Positions 7,971 to 17,664 of a stretch of DNA of 64,000 nt are shown in pieces (positions within the stretch are counted from its first letter, which is position 1; every line of letters begins with the position of its first letter). This stretch comes from Oscillospiraceae bacterium. GTDB lineage: Bacteria; Bacillota; Clostridia; Oscillospirales; Ruminococcaceae. The DNA lies in contig WRLY01000005.1 of NCBI GenBank assembly GCA_009776305.1, forward strand, positions 85,083 to 149,082, in the 5' to 3' direction. The notes beneath the pieces were generated by a model, which was not told where the DNA came from, did no database searches, and worked only from the letters and a program-made list of their open reading frames with translations. The position numbers and the translations under genes are program-made.

Positions 7971-8004
7971 AACCGCCGGCTTTCATAATAAGCGGGCGGT
8001 TTTT
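7971..8004 (+). terminator. Rho-independent terminator of ptsH
   Basis: AACCGCCGGCTT and AAGCGGGCGGTT form a 12-bp stem with one mismatch, followed by a T-run. It lies about 57 bp after the HPr stop. Confidence 0.75.
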
Positions 8005-8106
8005 GACGCTCAAGTTCTAAATCACAATTACGCATATTTATGCAAATTACACAAATAATAGCAAAACAATGTTACTTTTTTCTACGCATAATTTTTGAAA
8101 AAGCTA

Positions 8107-8135
8107 TTGAAAAATGTTATTCGTTGTAGTATAAT
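8107..8135 (+). promoter_or_regulatory. Promoter of the S10 ribosomal operon
   Basis: TTGAAA (8107-8112) and a perfect TATAAT (8130-8135) with 17-bp spacing, about 110 bp before rpsJ. The stretch 8005-8244 otherwise holds only AT-rich sequence and a roughly 100-nt 5' leader with a short CACACG/CGTGTG hairpin (around 8168-8184). Confidence 0.75.
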
Positions 8136-8244
8136 GAAATTTGCGCGTTGCTGTTCTGCAAAATGAAACACACGGCAGCGTGTGGATAATAAAACGCAAA
8201 ACACGCCTAACTCTTCTAATTATAGTCAGAAAGGGGAAAAAAGC

Positions 8245-8556
8245 TTGGCAGTTAAAGAAAAAGTAAGGATTAAGGTCAAGGGCTACGAGCACGGCATAGT
8301 TGACGCCGCATCCGCTAAAATAGTCGAAACGGCAAAACGCACCGGTTCACGCGTGGCAGGACCTATTCCGCTTCCCACTAACAAGGAAGTTATTACCATT
8401 CTCCGCGCCGTACACAAGTATAAGGACAGCAGAGAACAGTTTGAAATGCGGACGCACAAACGTCTTATAGACGTGATTCGTCCTACAAACAAAACAGTGG
8501 AAGCCCTTCAGAATCTTGAGCTTCCGGCCGGCGTTGAAATTTCAATGGAGTTTTAA
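8245..8556 (+). CDS. rpsJ: 30S ribosomal protein S10
   Basis: 103 residues; the sequence (M)[15 protein letters not shown]...[20 protein letters not shown] is unmistakable S10. TTG 8245 is used because AAGGGGAAAA precedes it and it yields the standard N-terminus; an in-frame ATG 63 nt upstream would add a non-conserved tail. S10 is in the 30S head and also acts in transcription antitermination as NusE. It heads the S10-spc-alpha block. Confidence 0.96.
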   Translation: MAVKEKVRIKVKGYEHGIVDAASAKIVETAKRTGSRVAGPIPLPTNKEVITILRAVHKYKDSREQFEMRTHKRLIDVIRPTNKTVEALQNLELPAGVEISMEF

Positions 8557-8588
8557 CGAACAATTGACAACTGACAATTATTCGTTTA

Positions 8589-8663
8589 ACCGGTCAAGTT
8601 GCCGAAAGTGTAAAGCATTGCAGAACCCCGCTGTGGCGGGTAATGTGTGCCGAGGCATCCGGT
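8589..8663 (+). promoter_or_regulatory. Structured rpsJ-rplC intergenic leader
   Basis: The 137-bp gap between rpsJ and rplC is unusually long for this block. ACCGG (8589-8593) can pair with CCGGT (8659-8663) and encloses a CCCGC/GCGGG hairpin (8627-8640, loop TGTG). It may be an internal regulatory RNA or attenuation site before L3; no known leader class was recognised. Confidence 0.3.
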
Positions 8664-8693
8664 AACCAATAACCAATATAGGAGGAAACCCAA

Positions 8694-9329
8694 ATGAAAA
8701 AGGGGTTAATCGGAAAGAAAATCGGGATGACCCAGATTTTCTCCGAGACGGGGAAAGTAATCCCCGTAACGGTAGTCGAAGCCGGTCCCTGCGTCGTTGT
8801 ACAAAAGAAAACCGATGAGAACGACGGTTACACGGCTTTACAACTCGGCTACGGCGACATTTCGCCTAAGGGCGTTAATAAGCCCTCGCAAGGACATTTC
8901 AAGAAAAATGACCTGCCCTTTAAGCGCCACTTGAGAGAATTCAAGCTCGCCGGCGCGGAAGAATTAAATATCGGCGATGTGCTTAAAGCCGACGTTTTCA
9001 ATGAAGGGGACGTAATTGACGTTTCCGGTGTAAGCAAAGGTAAAGGCTTTCAAGGTACAATTAAGCGCCACAACACCTCGAGAATTAAAGAAACCCACGG
9101 TTCGGGTCCTACGCACCGCCATGCCGGTTCTATGGGCGCCTGCTCCGACCCGTCAAGGATTTTCAAAGGCAAAAAGATGCCGGGGCACATGGGTTCTGAA
9201 AAAACAACCGTGCAAAACCTTACTGTAGTAAAGGTTGACGCGGAGAATAACTTAATCGCGGTAAAGGGTGCAATCCCCGGTCCTAAGGGTGGGGTAGTCT
9301 GCATAACCGATGCGGTTAAAAACGCATAG
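8694..9329 (+). CDS. rplC: 50S ribosomal protein L3
   Basis: 211 residues beginning [18 protein letters not shown], with the conserved [12 protein letters not shown] and the loop [29 protein letters not shown]3 binds 23S rRNA close to the peptidyl transferase centre. TAGGAGGAAA gives a strong ribosome binding site. It follows the structured gap after rpsJ and is 20 bp before rplD. Confidence 0.97.
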   Translation: MKKGLIGKKIGMTQIFSETGKVIPVTVVEAGPCVVVQKKTDENDGYTALQLGYGDISPKGVNKPSQGHFKKNDLPFKRHLREFKLAGAEELNIGDVLKADVFNEGDVIDVSGVSKGKGFQGTIKRHNTSRIKETHGSGPTHRHAGSMGACSDPSRIFKGKKMPGHMGSEKTTVQNLTVVKVDAENNLIAVKGAIPGPKGGVVCITDAVKNA

Positions 9330-9349
9330 TAAGAGGGAGGGAATTTAAA

Positions 9350-9973
9350 ATGGCAAAGGTATCTGTTTATGATATGAACGGCAACGAGGTTTCCACCCTT
9401 GACCTTAAAGACGAGGTTTTTGGTATAGAGCCGAATGAGTCGATTTTGCATGCGTCGGTGGTGAATTATTTAGCTAATCAGCGGCAGGGTACACAGTCCA
9501 CCTTGACAAGAACCGAAGTGCGCGGCGGCGGCAAAAAGCCGTGGAGACAAAAAGGAACCGGACGCGCAAGACATGGTTCGACCAGAAGCCCCCAGTGGAG
9601 AACCGGTGGCGTGGCGCTCGGACCCAAACCGAGAAACTACAGATATTCACTTAATAAAAAAGTAAGACGCATAGCCATGAAGTCGGCGCTTTCGTCAAAG
9701 GTTCAGGACGGGGAAATGATGATACTCGACAATCTGAAAGTAGACGAATACAAGACCAAAACGATGGTGAATCTTATGAACGCGCTAAAGGTTGACAGAA
9801 AAGCGTTGCTTGTTTTAGACAGCGTTGACGAAAAAATCATTAAAAGCGCCCGCAATATCCCCGGCGTAAAAACGACCCAGGTTAATACCCTGAACGTTTA
9901 CGATATTTTGAATTATGATAAATTCATAGTCGTGAAAGACGCCGTCTCCAAAATTGAGGAGGTGTATGCGTAA
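9350..9973 (+). CDS. rplD: 50S ribosomal protein L4
   Basis: 207 residues; the L4 extended loop is visible as RGGGKKPWRQKGTGRARHGSTRSPQWRTGGVALGPKPR, which reaches into the exit tunnel. In enterobacteria L4 represses its own operon; no equivalent leader is obvious here. The stop overlaps the rplW start by one base (TAATG), so the two are translationally coupled. Confidence 0.97.
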   Translation: MAKVSVYDMNGNEVSTLDLKDEVFGIEPNESILHASVVNYLANQRQGTQSTLTRTEVRGGGKKPWRQKGTGRARHGSTRSPQWRTGGVALGPKPRNYRYSLNKKVRRIAMKSALSSKVQDGEMMILDNLKVDEYKTKTMVNLMNALKVDRKALLVLDSVDEKIIKSARNIPGVKTTQVNTLNVYDILNYDKFIVVKDAVSKIEEVYA

Positions 9974-10272
9974 TGGAAAAAATCGCTCAGGATATAATTA
10001 TACGTCCGGTAATCACCGAGCGTTCAACCGATAATTTGCAACAGCGCAAATATACGTTTCGGGTTATGAAGAGCGCCAACAAGATTGAAATTGCAAAGGC
10101 GGTTGAGGCACTTTTCTCCGGCGTAAAGGTGGAGAAAGTCAATACCATGAACGTAAGAGGCAGAAAAAGACGCCAGGGCAGAAACGAAGGTTACACGCCG
10201 AGCTGGAAAAAAGCAATCGTTACGCTTACTGATGATTCAAAGACTATTGAGTTCTTTGATGGAATGATATAG
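9973..10272 (+). CDS. rplW: 50S ribosomal protein L23
   Basis: 99 residues with IIIRPVITERSTDNLQQRKYTFRV and VEKVNTMNVRGRKRRQGR, the standard L23 pattern. L23 lies at the tunnel exit and docks trigger factor and SRP. It shares one base with rplD and precedes rplB by 29 bp. Confidence 0.96.
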   Translation: MEKIAQDIIIRPVITERSTDNLQQRKYTFRVMKSANKIEIAKAVEALFSGVKVEKVNTMNVRGRKRRQGRNEGYTPSWKKAIVTLTDDSKTIEFFDGMI

Positions 10273-10301
10273 GCAATTTCTAATGAATTGGAGAACTAAA
10301 A

Positions 10302-11132
10302 ATGGCTATAAAAACTTATAAACCCACCACACCCGGACGCCGGGGAATGTCGGTGGTGGATTACAGCGGTTTATCCAAGGTCGAGCCTGAAAAAAGCCTT
10401 TTGCAGACGCTGAAAAAACATTCGGGACGCAATAGCTATGGCAGAATTACCGTTCGTCATAAGGGCGGCGGAAACCGCGTAAAGTACAGAATCATAGATT
10501 TTAAAAGAAACAAGCTCGGCATGAACGCCGAAGTTAAAACACTTGAGTACGACCCCAACCGTTCGGCGTTTATAGCGCTGGTACAGTATGAGGACGGCGA
10601 GAAAAAGTATATTTTAGCTCCCGACAAGCTTCGCGTAGGCGATGTTATAAGAGCCGGTAAGGATGCCGACATAAAGCCCGGAAACGCCCTTGTTTTAAGT
10701 GACGTACCGGTGGGTACGGTTATACACAATATTGAGCTTTATCCCGGAAAAGGCGCACAGCTTGTTCGTTCGGCGGGCGGTTCGGCGCAACTTATGGCGA
10801 AAGAAGGCAAGTTGGCGCTAATCAGGCTTCCAAGCGGGGAACTCAGAAACGTTTCTATCAAGTGCATGGCGACAATCGGCTCGGTTTCAAACCCCGACCA
10901 CTCCAATATAAACTTGGGTAAAGCGGGCAGAGTAAGACACATGGGTAAGCGCCCGACGGTACGCGGTTCGGCAATGAACCCCTGCGACCACCCCCACGGC
11001 GGCGGTGAAGGTAAATCGCCAATCGGAAGACCCGGACCCGTAACCCCTTGGGGTAAGCCGACCTTAGGCTACAAAACCCGTTCAAAGAAAAAAGCGAGTA
11101 ATAGTCTTATCGTAAAGAAACGCGGTAAGTAG
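10302..11132 (+). CDS. rplB: 50S ribosomal protein L2
   Basis: 276 residues, the usual length. Signatures include [30 protein letters not shown], the central SH3-like and OB folds, and the C-terminal [36 protein letters not shown], whose His lies near the peptidyl transferase centre. It sits in the standard order between rplW and rpsS. Confidence 0.98.
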   Translation: MAIKTYKPTTPGRRGMSVVDYSGLSKVEPEKSLLQTLKKHSGRNSYGRITVRHKGGGNRVKYRIIDFKRNKLGMNAEVKTLEYDPNRSAFIALVQYEDGEKKYILAPDKLRVGDVIRAGKDADIKPGNALVLSDVPVGTVIHNIELYPGKGAQLVRSAGGSAQLMAKEGKLALIRLPSGELRNVSIKCMATIGSVSNPDHSNINLGKAGRVRHMGKRPTVRGSAMNPCDHPHGGGEGKSPIGRPGPVTPWGKPTLGYKTRSKKKASNSLIVKKRGK

Positions 11133-11148
11133 GGAAGGGAAATAGCTA

Positions 11149-11424
11149 ATGAGCAGAAGCATTAAAAAGGGACCTTATGTTTTGGATTCCCTCATGAAAA
11201 AAGTAAAAACAATGAATGAGGCGGGCGACAAAAAAGTCGTTAAGACTTGGAGTCGCGCCAGCACCATTTTCCCCGATTTTGTGGGACATACCTTTGCGGT
11301 GCATGACGGGCGCAAGCATGTTCCCGTTTACGTTACCGAGGATATGGTAGGTCACAAATTAGGCGAATTTGCGCCGACGCGTACCTACAGAGGTCACGCC
11401 GGAAGCAAAACGACCAAAAAATAA
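11149..11424 (+). CDS. rpsS: 30S ribosomal protein S19
   Basis: 91 residues: [67 protein letters not shown]19 forms a complex with S13 in the 30S head. AGGGAAGGGAAATAGCTA precedes the ATG; gap to rplV is 16 bp. Confidence 0.97.
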   Translation: MSRSIKKGPYVLDSLMKKVKTMNEAGDKKVVKTWSRASTIFPDFVGHTFAVHDGRKHVPVYVTEDMVGHKLGEFAPTRTYRGHAGSKTTKK

Positions 11425-11440
11425 TAAGGAGTAAAAAGAC

Positions 11441-11776
11441 ATGGAAGCAAGAGCTGAACTTAAACACGTCCGTATTTCTCCGAGGAAGGTCGGAATCGTG
11501 CTTGACTTAATCAGAAATAAACCGTGCGATATAGCGATGGCGACATTGAAGCTGACCCCTAAGGCGGCGAGCGAGCCCCTTATAAAGCTTCTGAAGTCGG
11601 CTATGGCAAACGCCGAAAACAACCACATGATGGACATATCCTCGTGCTATGTTTCGCAGTGCTGGTGCGGAGAGGGCATTACCATGAAACGCATACGTCC
11701 CAAAGACCACGGACGCGCCCACCGCATATTAAAGCGTACTTCCAATATATATTTGGTTGTTAAGGAAAAGGAGTAA
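11441..11776 (+). CDS. rplV: 50S ribosomal protein L22
   Basis: 111 residues with RISPRKVGIVLDLIRNKPCDIAMATLK and the C-terminal hairpin RIRPKDHGRAHRILKRTSNIYLVV that lines the exit tunnel and is a macrolide-resistance site in other bacteria. Its stop lies 6 bases before the TTG of a 23-codon leader ORF that fills the gap to rpsC. Confidence 0.97.
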   Translation: MEARAELKHVRISPRKVGIVLDLIRNKPCDIAMATLKLTPKAASEPLIKLLKSAMANAENNHMMDISSCYVSQCWCGEGITMKRIRPKDHGRAHRILKRTSNIYLVVKEKE

Positions 11777-11781
11777 TGGCT

Positions 11782-11853
11782 TTGAAAAATAAACCAAGTG
11801 AAAGAGGAAGCGTATTTCTCGGTTTAATGGCGTATGAAAGGGATGGTATATAA
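11782..11853 (+). other. Putative 23-aa leader ORF before rpsC
   Basis: TTG AAA AAT opens a 23-codon frame, 8 nt after GGAG (11770-11773), and ends in TAA three bases before the rpsC ATG. The peptide runs (M)KNKPSERG...F...LMAYERDGI. An element of exactly the same length with the same start codons and the same E-R-D-G-I end lies before secY (18114-18185); over 73 bp the two share about 70% of bases without gaps. The last codons contain the ribosome binding sequence of rpsC, so conservation may come from that function, from the peptide, or both. An alternative ATG start is at 11776. Confidence 0.45.
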
Positions 11854-11856
11854 AAC

Positions 11857-12819
11857 ATGGGACAAAAGGTTAATCCGCACGGGCTTAGAGTCGGTATTAT
11901 AAAAGACTGGGATTCCCGTTGGTACGCGGGGAAGTCGGCGTTCGGCGATACTTTGGTAGAGGATTATAGAATCCGTGAGTATTTCGCGGGTAAAACATAC
12001 CGCTCCGAAAAGTCTCCCGTTCCCTTGAAACCCGGTATTTCATTAGTGGAAATAGAGCGCGACGCGACTAAGGTGAAGGTGTTTATCCACACCGCAAAGC
12101 CGGGTATATTAATCGGCTCCAAGGGCGCGGAAATTGAACGTATGAAAAAAGACCTTGAGAAAATCACAAAGGGCAAGCCCGTAAATTTGAATATCATCGA
12201 GGTTAAGGAATTAGATATGAACGCGCAGCTTGTGGCTGAAAACATAGCCCAGCAGCTTGAACAGCGCGTTTCATTCAGACGCGCTATGAAACAGGTAATC
12301 GGCAGAACCATGAGAGCCGGTGCTAAAGGTATTAAAACAATGGTTTCGGGTCGTCTCGGAGGCGCGGAAATAGCGCGTGCCGAAAGCTATAAAGAGGGTA
12401 CGATTCCGCTTCAGACGCTTCGTGCAGACATTGATTACGGCACGGCAAGGGCAAACACGACTTACGGCGTTATCGGCGTAAAGGTTTGGATATACAAAGG
12501 CGAGGTCTTAAAAGGTGAAGTCGGCGCGGCTAAGAAAAGAATCGAGTCTATGAAACGCGAACCGACAAACAGAAAGCCGAGGGGCGAAAAACGTTTTGAC
12601 GGCAGAAGTAACGACCGTTTCAGGAATGACCGTCCGGGCAACCGTGAAACAAGAGTAAGAACCGCTTCCGACAGACCGTTTGACAGAAATTCCGACAGAG
12701 CCGCAGGCGGCGCAAGACCTGCGCCGAGAGCGGAAGTTGCACCAAGGGCGGAGGTTGCTCCTGTAGCCGCACCCGCACCGACACCCGTAGATACTAAAAA
12801 AGAGGGAGGTAACGAATAA
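11857..12819 (+). CDS. rpsC: 30S ribosomal protein S3 with long disordered C-terminal tail
   Basis: Residues 1-215 are a normal S3: [23 protein letters not shown], the KH domain with [27 protein letters not shown], and [25 protein letters not shown]3 shapes the mRNA entry tunnel. At 320 residues it is about 100 longer than the usual S3. The extra C-terminus (about 225-320) is first rich in R, D and N with repeated (N/D)R(F/P) units, then Ala/Pro-rich with two APRAEV copies, and is predicted by composition to be disordered. It abuts rplP with a one-base overlap. The AAAGGGATGGT before the ATG is an unusual ribosome binding context. Confidence 0.95.
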   Translation: MGQKVNPHGLRVGIIKDWDSRWYAGKSAFGDTLVEDYRIREYFAGKTYRSEKSPVPLKPGISLVEIERDATKVKVFIHTAKPGILIGSKGAEIERMKKDLEKITKGKPVNLNIIEVKELDMNAQLVAENIAQQLEQRVSFRRAMKQVIGRTMRAGAKGIKTMVSGRLGGAEIARAESYKEGTIPLQTLRADIDYGTARANTTYGVIGVKVWIYKGEVLKGEVGAAKKRIESMKREPTNRKPRGEKRFDGRSNDRFRNDRPGNRETRVRTASDRPFDRNSDRAAGGARPAPRAEVAPRAEVAPVAAPAPTPVDTKKEGGNE

Positions 12820-13265
12820 TGCTGCTTCCTAAAAGAGTTAAATACAGAAGGCAACAAAGAGGACGCATGAAGGGTAAGGCGTCACGCGGCAACAGAGTTA
12901 GCAATGGCGATTTCGGCTTGCAGGCGTTAGAGCCGTCATGGGTGACCTCAAACCAGATTGAGGCGGCGCGTATTGCAATGACGCGTTATATAAAGCGCGG
13001 CGGTCAGGTTTGGATTAAGATTTTCCCTGACAAGCCCGTTACGCAAAAACCGGCAGAAACCCGCATGGGTTCCGGTAAAGGTTCCCCTGAATACTGGGTG
13101 GCTGTAGTAAAGCCCGGCAGAGTTATGTTTGAAATTGCAGGAGTTCCGGAGGAAACCGCGCGTGAAGCTATGAGACTTGCGTCGCATAAACTTCCGGTAA
13201 AGTGCAAGTTCATTAGAAAGGCAGAGGAGGTTTCGGGTAATGAAGTTAGCGAAGGAAATGCGTGA
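12819..13265 (+). CDS. rplP: 50S ribosomal protein L16
   Basis: 148 residues: [81 protein letters not shown]16 organises the A-site region of the large subunit. The C-terminal ~26 nt overlap the start of rpmC, a common coupled arrangement. Confidence 0.97.
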   Translation: MLLPKRVKYRRQQRGRMKGKASRGNRVSNGDFGLQALEPSWVTSNQIEAARIAMTRYIKRGGQVWIKIFPDKPVTQKPAETRMGSGKGSPEYWVAVVKPGRVMFEIAGVPEETAREAMRLASHKLPVKCKFIRKAEEVSGNEVSEGNA

Positions 13266-13470
13266 ATTATCTGAGCTTGAGCTTAATGAAAAGGTTTCAG
13301 ACCTTAAACAGGAGCTTTTCAATCTGCGCTTTCAGCACGCGGTAAACCAGCTTGAAAACCCGCAGAGAATAAAAGCTGTCAAAAAGCATATAGCAATCAT
13401 TAAAACTATACAGCGCGAACGTGAGCTTAGTACTTCTGCCGGAAGTACTCGGGCAAGCGCGGCGAACTGA
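13240..13470 (+). CDS. rpmC: 50S ribosomal protein L29
   Basis: 76 residues; [51 protein letters not shown] is the two-helix L29. A short Ser/Thr/Ala-rich tail of about 12 residues follows. The start lies inside rplP with AGGAGG (13226-13231) about 8 nt upstream, giving translational coupling. Confidence 0.95.
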   Translation: MKLAKEMRELSELELNEKVSDLKQELFNLRFQHAVNQLENPQRIKAVKKHIAIIKTIQRERELSTSAGSTRASAAN

Positions 13471-13481
13471 GGGAGGGCAGT

Positions 13482-13739
13482 ATGAGCGATAGAAATTTAC
13501 GCAAGACAAGAGTAGGAGTAGTCACCAGCGATAAGATGGATAAAAGCATCGTAATCGCTATTAAAGACAATGTTCGTCATCCCTTGTATAAAAAAATCAT
13601 TAAGCGCACTATAAAGCTCAAAGCGCACGACGAAAAGAATGAATGTGGCGTGGGTGACAAGGTTGAGGTTATGGAAACCCGTCCGCTTTCCAAAGATAAG
13701 CACTGGCGCTTAGTCAGAGTTTTGGAAAAAGCAAAATAA
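13482..13739 (+). CDS. rpsQ: 30S ribosomal protein S17
   Basis: 85 residues: [72 protein letters not shown], the OB-fold S17 which is an early 16S rRNA binder. A strong GGGAGGG lies before the ATG. Confidence 0.96.
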   Translation: MSDRNLRKTRVGVVTSDKMDKSIVIAIKDNVRHPLYKKIIKRTIKLKAHDEKNECGVGDKVEVMETRPLSKDKHWRLVRVLEKAK

Positions 13740-13789
13740 TCGGCGAAAAATTGTAGGGGCGCGTGTTAAGCGTCCGTGGAGGAATAATC

Positions 13790-14158
13790 ATGATACAAAT
13801 GCAGTCCCGCCTGAAAATAGCCGACAACACCGGCGCTAAAGAAATTATGTGCATAAGAGTGTTGGGCGGAACCCGTCGCAGATACGCCAATATAGGTGAC
13901 GTAATAGTTGCATCGGTTAAAAAAGCCGCTCCCGGCGGTACGGCGAAAAAAGGCGAAATTGTACGTTGCGTTATAGTACGCTCAAAAACGGGCGTAAGAC
14001 GCCAGGACGGCACATATATCCGTTTTGACGAGAACGCGGCTGTTATTATCAAGGAAGACAAAAATCCCAGAGGAACCCGTATTTTCGGACCGGTGGCGAG
14101 AGAATTGCGCGAAAAGGATTATATCAAAATTTTATCGCTCGCGCCGGAGGTTCTGTAA
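13790..14158 (+). CDS. rplN: 50S ribosomal protein L14
   Basis: 122 residues beginning [30 protein letters not shown] 13790 gives the canonical start and has TGGAGGA 6 nt upstream; an in-frame start 27 nt earlier is not conserved. L14 contacts 16S rRNA across the subunit interface. The 50-bp gap before it holds a GGGGCGCGTG/AAGCGTCC imperfect inverted repeat of a kind also seen at 21656 and 26340. Confidence 0.97.
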   Translation: MIQMQSRLKIADNTGAKEIMCIRVLGGTRRRYANIGDVIVASVKKAAPGGTAKKGEIVRCVIVRSKTGVRRQDGTYIRFDENAAVIIKEDKNPRGTRIFGPVARELREKDYIKILSLAPEVL

Positions 14159-14205
14159 GGGGGCATCGCCCTCGATGTCCCGTAAATTAAACAAGGAGCA
14201 ATATA

Positions 14206-14520
14206 ATGAACACACTTCATGTTAGAAAAGGCGACGAAGTAATAGTCATTTCCGGCAAGGATAAAGGCAAAAAGGGCAAGGTGCTGGAATGTAGCCCCAA
14301 AGAGGGTAAGGTAATTGTCGAGGGGCGCAATATCGTAAGCAAGCACGTGAAGCCTAAAAAGGCGGGTCAGCTCGGCGGTATAGTTAAAGCCGAGGGTGCA
14401 CTTTACGCTTGCAAGGTTATGCCGGTTTGTCCGAAATGCGATAAGCCTACCCGCGTAGGGCATGAGATGAAAAATGATAAGAAAATCAGGGTTTGCAAAA
14501 AATGCGGGGCGTCCCTTTAA
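14206..14520 (+). CDS. rplX: 50S ribosomal protein L24
   Basis: 104 residues; the KOW motif [22 protein letters not shown] is followed by [12 protein letters not shown] and a C-terminal zinc-ribbon-like [27 protein letters not shown] with two CxxC pairs. L24 initiates 50S assembly. AAGGAGCA precedes the ATG. Confidence 0.97.
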   Translation: MNTLHVRKGDEVIVISGKDKGKKGKVLECSPKEGKVIVEGRNIVSKHVKPKKAGQLGGIVKAEGALYACKVMPVCPKCDKPTRVGHEMKNDKKIRVCKKCGASL

Positions 14521-14575
14521 TTGCAAGTTCCGTTTAGGGACAAGGCGTATACACAGGTTAGCAGTCAGTAATTAT

Positions 14576-14617
14576 CACGGAGCGGCAGGGTAAAGAAGCT
14601 CCCTGTTTCCGTAAGAT
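14576..14617 (+). promoter_or_regulatory. Hairpin in the rplX-rplE gap
   Basis: The 114-bp gap before rplE can fold as ACGGA...CAGGG/CCCTG...TCCGT around 14577-14613, just before the AAGGAG of rplE. It could limit or adjust translation of L5. No terminator T-run follows. Confidence 0.3.
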
Positions 14618-14634
14618 AAGGAGAAAAAATAAAA

Positions 14635-15177
14635 ATGGCAAGAATGAAAACCCATTATAACGAAACCGTTGCCCCCGCTCTTTTTAAGAAGTTCGGTTAT
14701 AAAAGCATAATGCAGGTTCCGAAAATCAATAAAATAGTAGTAAACGTGGCTTGCGGTGCGGCAAAGGATAACCCGAAAATAGTGGAAAGCATAACAAGCG
14801 ACATTAAACAAATCACAGGGCAAAAACCCGTTATTTGTAAGGCGAAAAAGTCGGTGGCGAACTTCAAGCTCCGTGAGGGGAATATAATCGGATTGAAGGT
14901 TACCCTCAGAGATACGGTAATGTATGAATTCCTTGACAGATTTTTTAACGTTGCGCTTCCGCGCGTAAGAGACTTCAGAGGAATCAGCCCCAACGCCTTT
15001 GACGGCAGGGGGAATTATTCGGTAGGAATAAAAGAACAGCTTATATTCCCTGAAATTGAGTACGATAAAATTGACGCGGTACGCGGAATGGACATCAGCT
15101 TTGTAACAACGGCAAAAACGGACGAGGAAGCAAGAGAGCTTTTAAGTCTTATGGGCGCACCCTTCGCCAAGCAGTAG
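14635..15177 (+). CDS. rplE: 50S ribosomal protein L5
   Basis: 180 residues: [55 protein letters not shown], and [21 protein letters not shown]5 binds 5S rRNA in the central protuberance. It is preceded by a short structured gap and AAGGAGAAAA. Confidence 0.97.
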   Translation: MARMKTHYNETVAPALFKKFGYKSIMQVPKINKIVVNVACGAAKDNPKIVESITSDIKQITGQKPVICKAKKSVANFKLREGNIIGLKVTLRDTVMYEFLDRFFNVALPRVRDFRGISPNAFDGRGNYSVGIKEQLIFPEIEYDKIDAVRGMDISFVTTAKTDEEARELLSLMGAPFAKQ

Positions 15178-15201
15178 TGTTGAGAGAAAGGATAAATCAC
15201 A

Positions 15202-15387
15202 ATGGCAAAAAAATCAATGATAGCAAGCCAAAAACGTGAGCCGAAATTTTCTACCCGTTCTTACAACAGGTGCAAAATATGCGGCAGACCGCACGCCTAT
15301 TTACGCAAATTCGGCGTTTGCAGAATTTGTTTCAGAGAACTTGCTTACAAAGGGCATATTCCCGGCGTAAAAAAATCAAGTTGGTGA
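15202..15387 (+). CDS. rpsZ: 30S ribosomal protein S14, zinc type
   Basis: 61 residues, the short zinc-containing S14 (RpsN1/RpsZ type): [38 protein letters not shown] supplies the CxxC...CxxC ligands. A zinc-free paralogue is not seen in the window. It lies between rplE and rpsH as usual. Confidence 0.96.
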   Translation: MAKKSMIASQKREPKFSTRSYNRCKICGRPHAYLRKFGVCRICFRELAYKGHIPGVKKSSW

Positions 15388-15443
15388 CGATACAATTTAG
15401 TTGACGATTATAGTGGTAGCTTACTATACAAGGAGGAAAAACA

Positions 15444-15842
15444 ATGCAGATAACCGACACGATTGCGGATATGCTGACGAGAATACGTAACGCCAATTCC
15501 GCCAAGCACCAATATGTCGATATCCCGGCTTCCAATATGAAAAAGCAAATAGCGCAGATATTGGTTGACGAAGGCTATATCAAGAGTTTTCGTATAATAG
15601 AGGATAACAAGCAGGGTATAATCAGAATTACGCTGAAATATACCGATAATAAAGCGCAGGTCATTCAAGGGTTGCGGAGGGTTTCAAAACCCGGACTCAG
15701 AATTTATGCAGGTAGCAAGGATATGCCCAAGGTGATGAAAGGTCTCGGTATCGCTATCGTTTCCACATCAAAGGGCATCATGACCGACAAACGGGCGAGA
15801 GCCGAACAAGTCGGCGGTGAAGTCCTCGCGTTTGTCTGGTAA
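15444..15842 (+). CDS. rpsH: 30S ribosomal protein S8
   Basis: 132 residues: [38 protein letters not shown] at the N-terminus and [33 protein letters not shown] at the end. S8 binds the central domain of 16S rRNA. AAGGAGGAAAA gives a strong ribosome binding site. Confidence 0.97.
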   Translation: MQITDTIADMLTRIRNANSAKHQYVDIPASNMKKQIAQILVDEGYIKSFRIIEDNKQGIIRITLKYTDNKAQVIQGLRRVSKPGLRIYAGSKDMPKVMKGLGIAIVSTSKGIMTDKRARAEQVGGEVLAFVW

Positions 15843-15866
15843 GTATGGTAAGGAGGAGCTATTATT

Positions 15867-16412
15867 ATGTCCAGAATAGGTAAAATGCCCGTGGCTGTTC
15901 CTGCCGGAGTAGATGTTAAAATCGACGGGAACATGGTAACGGTAAAAGGTCCCAAAGGGACTCTTTCAAGAAATATCAAGCCGGAAATCACAGTAGTTCA
16001 GGAAGGCGCTGAACTTATTGTCGAGCGCAAAGACGACGACAAAACCAGCCGTTCACTGCACGGTCTCACGAGAACGCTTGTAGCTAATATGGTGACAGGC
16101 GTAACCGCGGGCTTTACAAAAGAGTTGGAAATAAACGGAGTTGGTTACAGATGTGCAAAAAAAGGCAAGGACTTAGACCTTACTTTAGGTTTTTCACATC
16201 CTGTCATCGTCACCGATACCGACGACATCAAAACCGAAGTCCCCTCGCCTAATAAGATTGTTGTAACAGGTATTGACAAGCAAAAGGTCGGGCAGTTCGC
16301 GGCAGAAATACGCAGAATTCGTCCTGTTGAGCCTTATAAAGGCAAGGGAATCAAGTATGCCGGCGAATTTGTAGTCCGTAAGGAAGGCAAAGCGGGCAAA
16401 GGCAAAAAATAG
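15867..16412 (+). CDS. rplF: 50S ribosomal protein L6
   Basis: 181 residues: [49 protein letters not shown], and [34 protein letters not shown]6 lies near the sarcin-ricin loop. AAGGAGGAG precedes the ATG. The gap to rplR contains an AT-rich TAATGAGTAAT/ATTATTCATT segment. Confidence 0.97.
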   Translation: MSRIGKMPVAVPAGVDVKIDGNMVTVKGPKGTLSRNIKPEITVVQEGAELIVERKDDDKTSRSLHGLTRTLVANMVTGVTAGFTKELEINGVGYRCAKKGKDLDLTLGFSHPVIVTDTDDIKTEVPSPNKIVVTGIDKQKVGQFAAEIRRIRPVEPYKGKGIKYAGEFVVRKEGKAGKGKK

Positions 16413-16468
16413 TTAATAATAAATAATGAGTAATCAATGGTTATTCATTGTCTTATCGGGAGTTTATC

Positions 16469-16828
16469 ATGATAAATGTGATTAATAAAAACAAAAACAG
16501 ATTAAACAGACACAAGCGTGTTCGCGGTAAAATCACCGGTACGTCTGAGCGTCCGAGGCTTTGCGTTTTCCGTTCGGCAAAAAACATATACGCGCAATTG
16601 ATTGACGACACTTCAAAAGCTACCTTGGTTTCGGCGTCCACATTGGACAAGGACTTTAAAGGCAACGGCGGAAACGTCGAAGCCGCAAAGAAAGTCGGAC
16701 TGACTTTGGCGACAAAAGCCAAGGCTAAAGGTTTTGAAACCGTTGTTTTTGACCGTGCGGGTTATCTCTATCACGGAAGAATCGCGGCTTTAGCCGACGG
16801 TGCGCGTGAAGGCGGATTGAAATTCTAA
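16469..16828 (+). CDS. rplR: 50S ribosomal protein L18
   Basis: 119 residues: [40 protein letters not shown] and the C-terminal [31 protein letters not shown] 16469 follows CGGGAG by 6 nt and gives the expected length. L18 binds 5S rRNA. After it comes about 50 bp of nearly pure TAATTAATAATT filler before rpsE. Confidence 0.97.
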   Translation: MINVINKNKNRLNRHKRVRGKITGTSERPRLCVFRSAKNIYAQLIDDTSKATLVSASTLDKDFKGNGGNVEAAKKVGLTLATKAKAKGFETVVFDRAGYLYHGRIAALADGAREGGLKF

Positions 16829-16892
16829 TTAATAATTAATAGTGAATAATTAATAATTAATAATTATTAATTAACATTTCTTAGGAGGAACT

Positions 16893-17393
16893 ATGGCACT
16901 TTTAGATGCAGCAAATTATGAGCTTTCCGAGAGAGTCGTTAATATTAAGCGGGTATCCAAGACCGTTAAGGGCGGACGTATAATGAAAATTTCCGCTTTG
17001 GTCGTTGTAGGCGACGGTAACGGCGTAGTAGGTTTCGGAATGGGTAAATCTAACGAGGTTCCTGATGCGATTCGTAAAGGAATTGAGGATGCGAAAAAGA
17101 ACTTAGTTAAAGTAATCACAAAAAATTCCACCATACCGCATGAAATAATCGGCAAATACGGTGCGGGCGCGGTGCTGATGAAACCTGCCCCCGAGGGTAC
17201 CGGCGTTATTGCCGGCGGAGCTGTGCGCGCTGTTGTTGAAATGGCGGGAATCAGAAACATCAGGACAAAATCCCTGCGCTCCAATAACCCGTGCAATGTC
17301 GTGCGCGCAACGGTGCAGGGCTTGCTGTCTTTGCGCGGCGCGGAAGAAGTAGCCGCCGTAAGAGGGAAGACGGTTAAAGAGCTTTTTGTATAA
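16893..17393 (+). CDS. rpsE: 30S ribosomal protein S5
   Basis: 166 residues: [59 protein letters not shown], then [44 protein letters not shown]5 lies at the mRNA entry and in the decoding region. TTAGGAGGA lies 8 nt before the ATG. Confidence 0.97.
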   Translation: MALLDAANYELSERVVNIKRVSKTVKGGRIMKISALVVVGDGNGVVGFGMGKSNEVPDAIRKGIEDAKKNLVKVITKNSTIPHEIIGKYGAGAVLMKPAPEGTGVIAGGAVRAVVEMAGIRNIRTKSLRSNNPCNVVRATVQGLLSLRGAEEVAAVRGKTVKELFV

Positions 17394-17426
17394 ATTCGCG
17401 TAATAAAGAAAGGGAGTTACACCGTT

Positions 17427-17603
17427 ATGGCACTTAAAATAAAATTAGTCAAATCGTTAATAGGACGTAAAGACAGCCATATCGCAACCGCACATTCGCT
17501 CGGACTGCGTAAAATCGGCGCTGTTACCGTTCAGCCGGACAACGACGCGACAAGAGGGAAAATAAATCATATTTCATACCTTGTGGAGGTTGAATCCGAG
17601 TAA
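17427..17603 (+). CDS. rpmD: 50S ribosomal protein L30
   Basis: 58 residues: [55 protein letters not shown], typical for L30. AAAGGGAG precedes the ATG. The stop overlaps a perfect AATTTCGG/CCGAAATT hairpin (17602-17623). Confidence 0.95.
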   Translation: MALKIKLVKSLIGRKDSHIATAHSLGLRKIGAVTVQPDNDATRGKINHISYLVEVESE

Positions 17604-17664
17604 TTTCGGAAACAACCGAAATTCACGAGGCAATGAGATTTCATAAAGTAAGGATGGGATTATA

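Noticed and set aside
12462..12857. Antisense frame opposite the rpsC tail
   Set aside because: It exists because of the GC-rich Ala/Pro/Arg codons of the S3 tail; no ribosome site and no recognisable protein.
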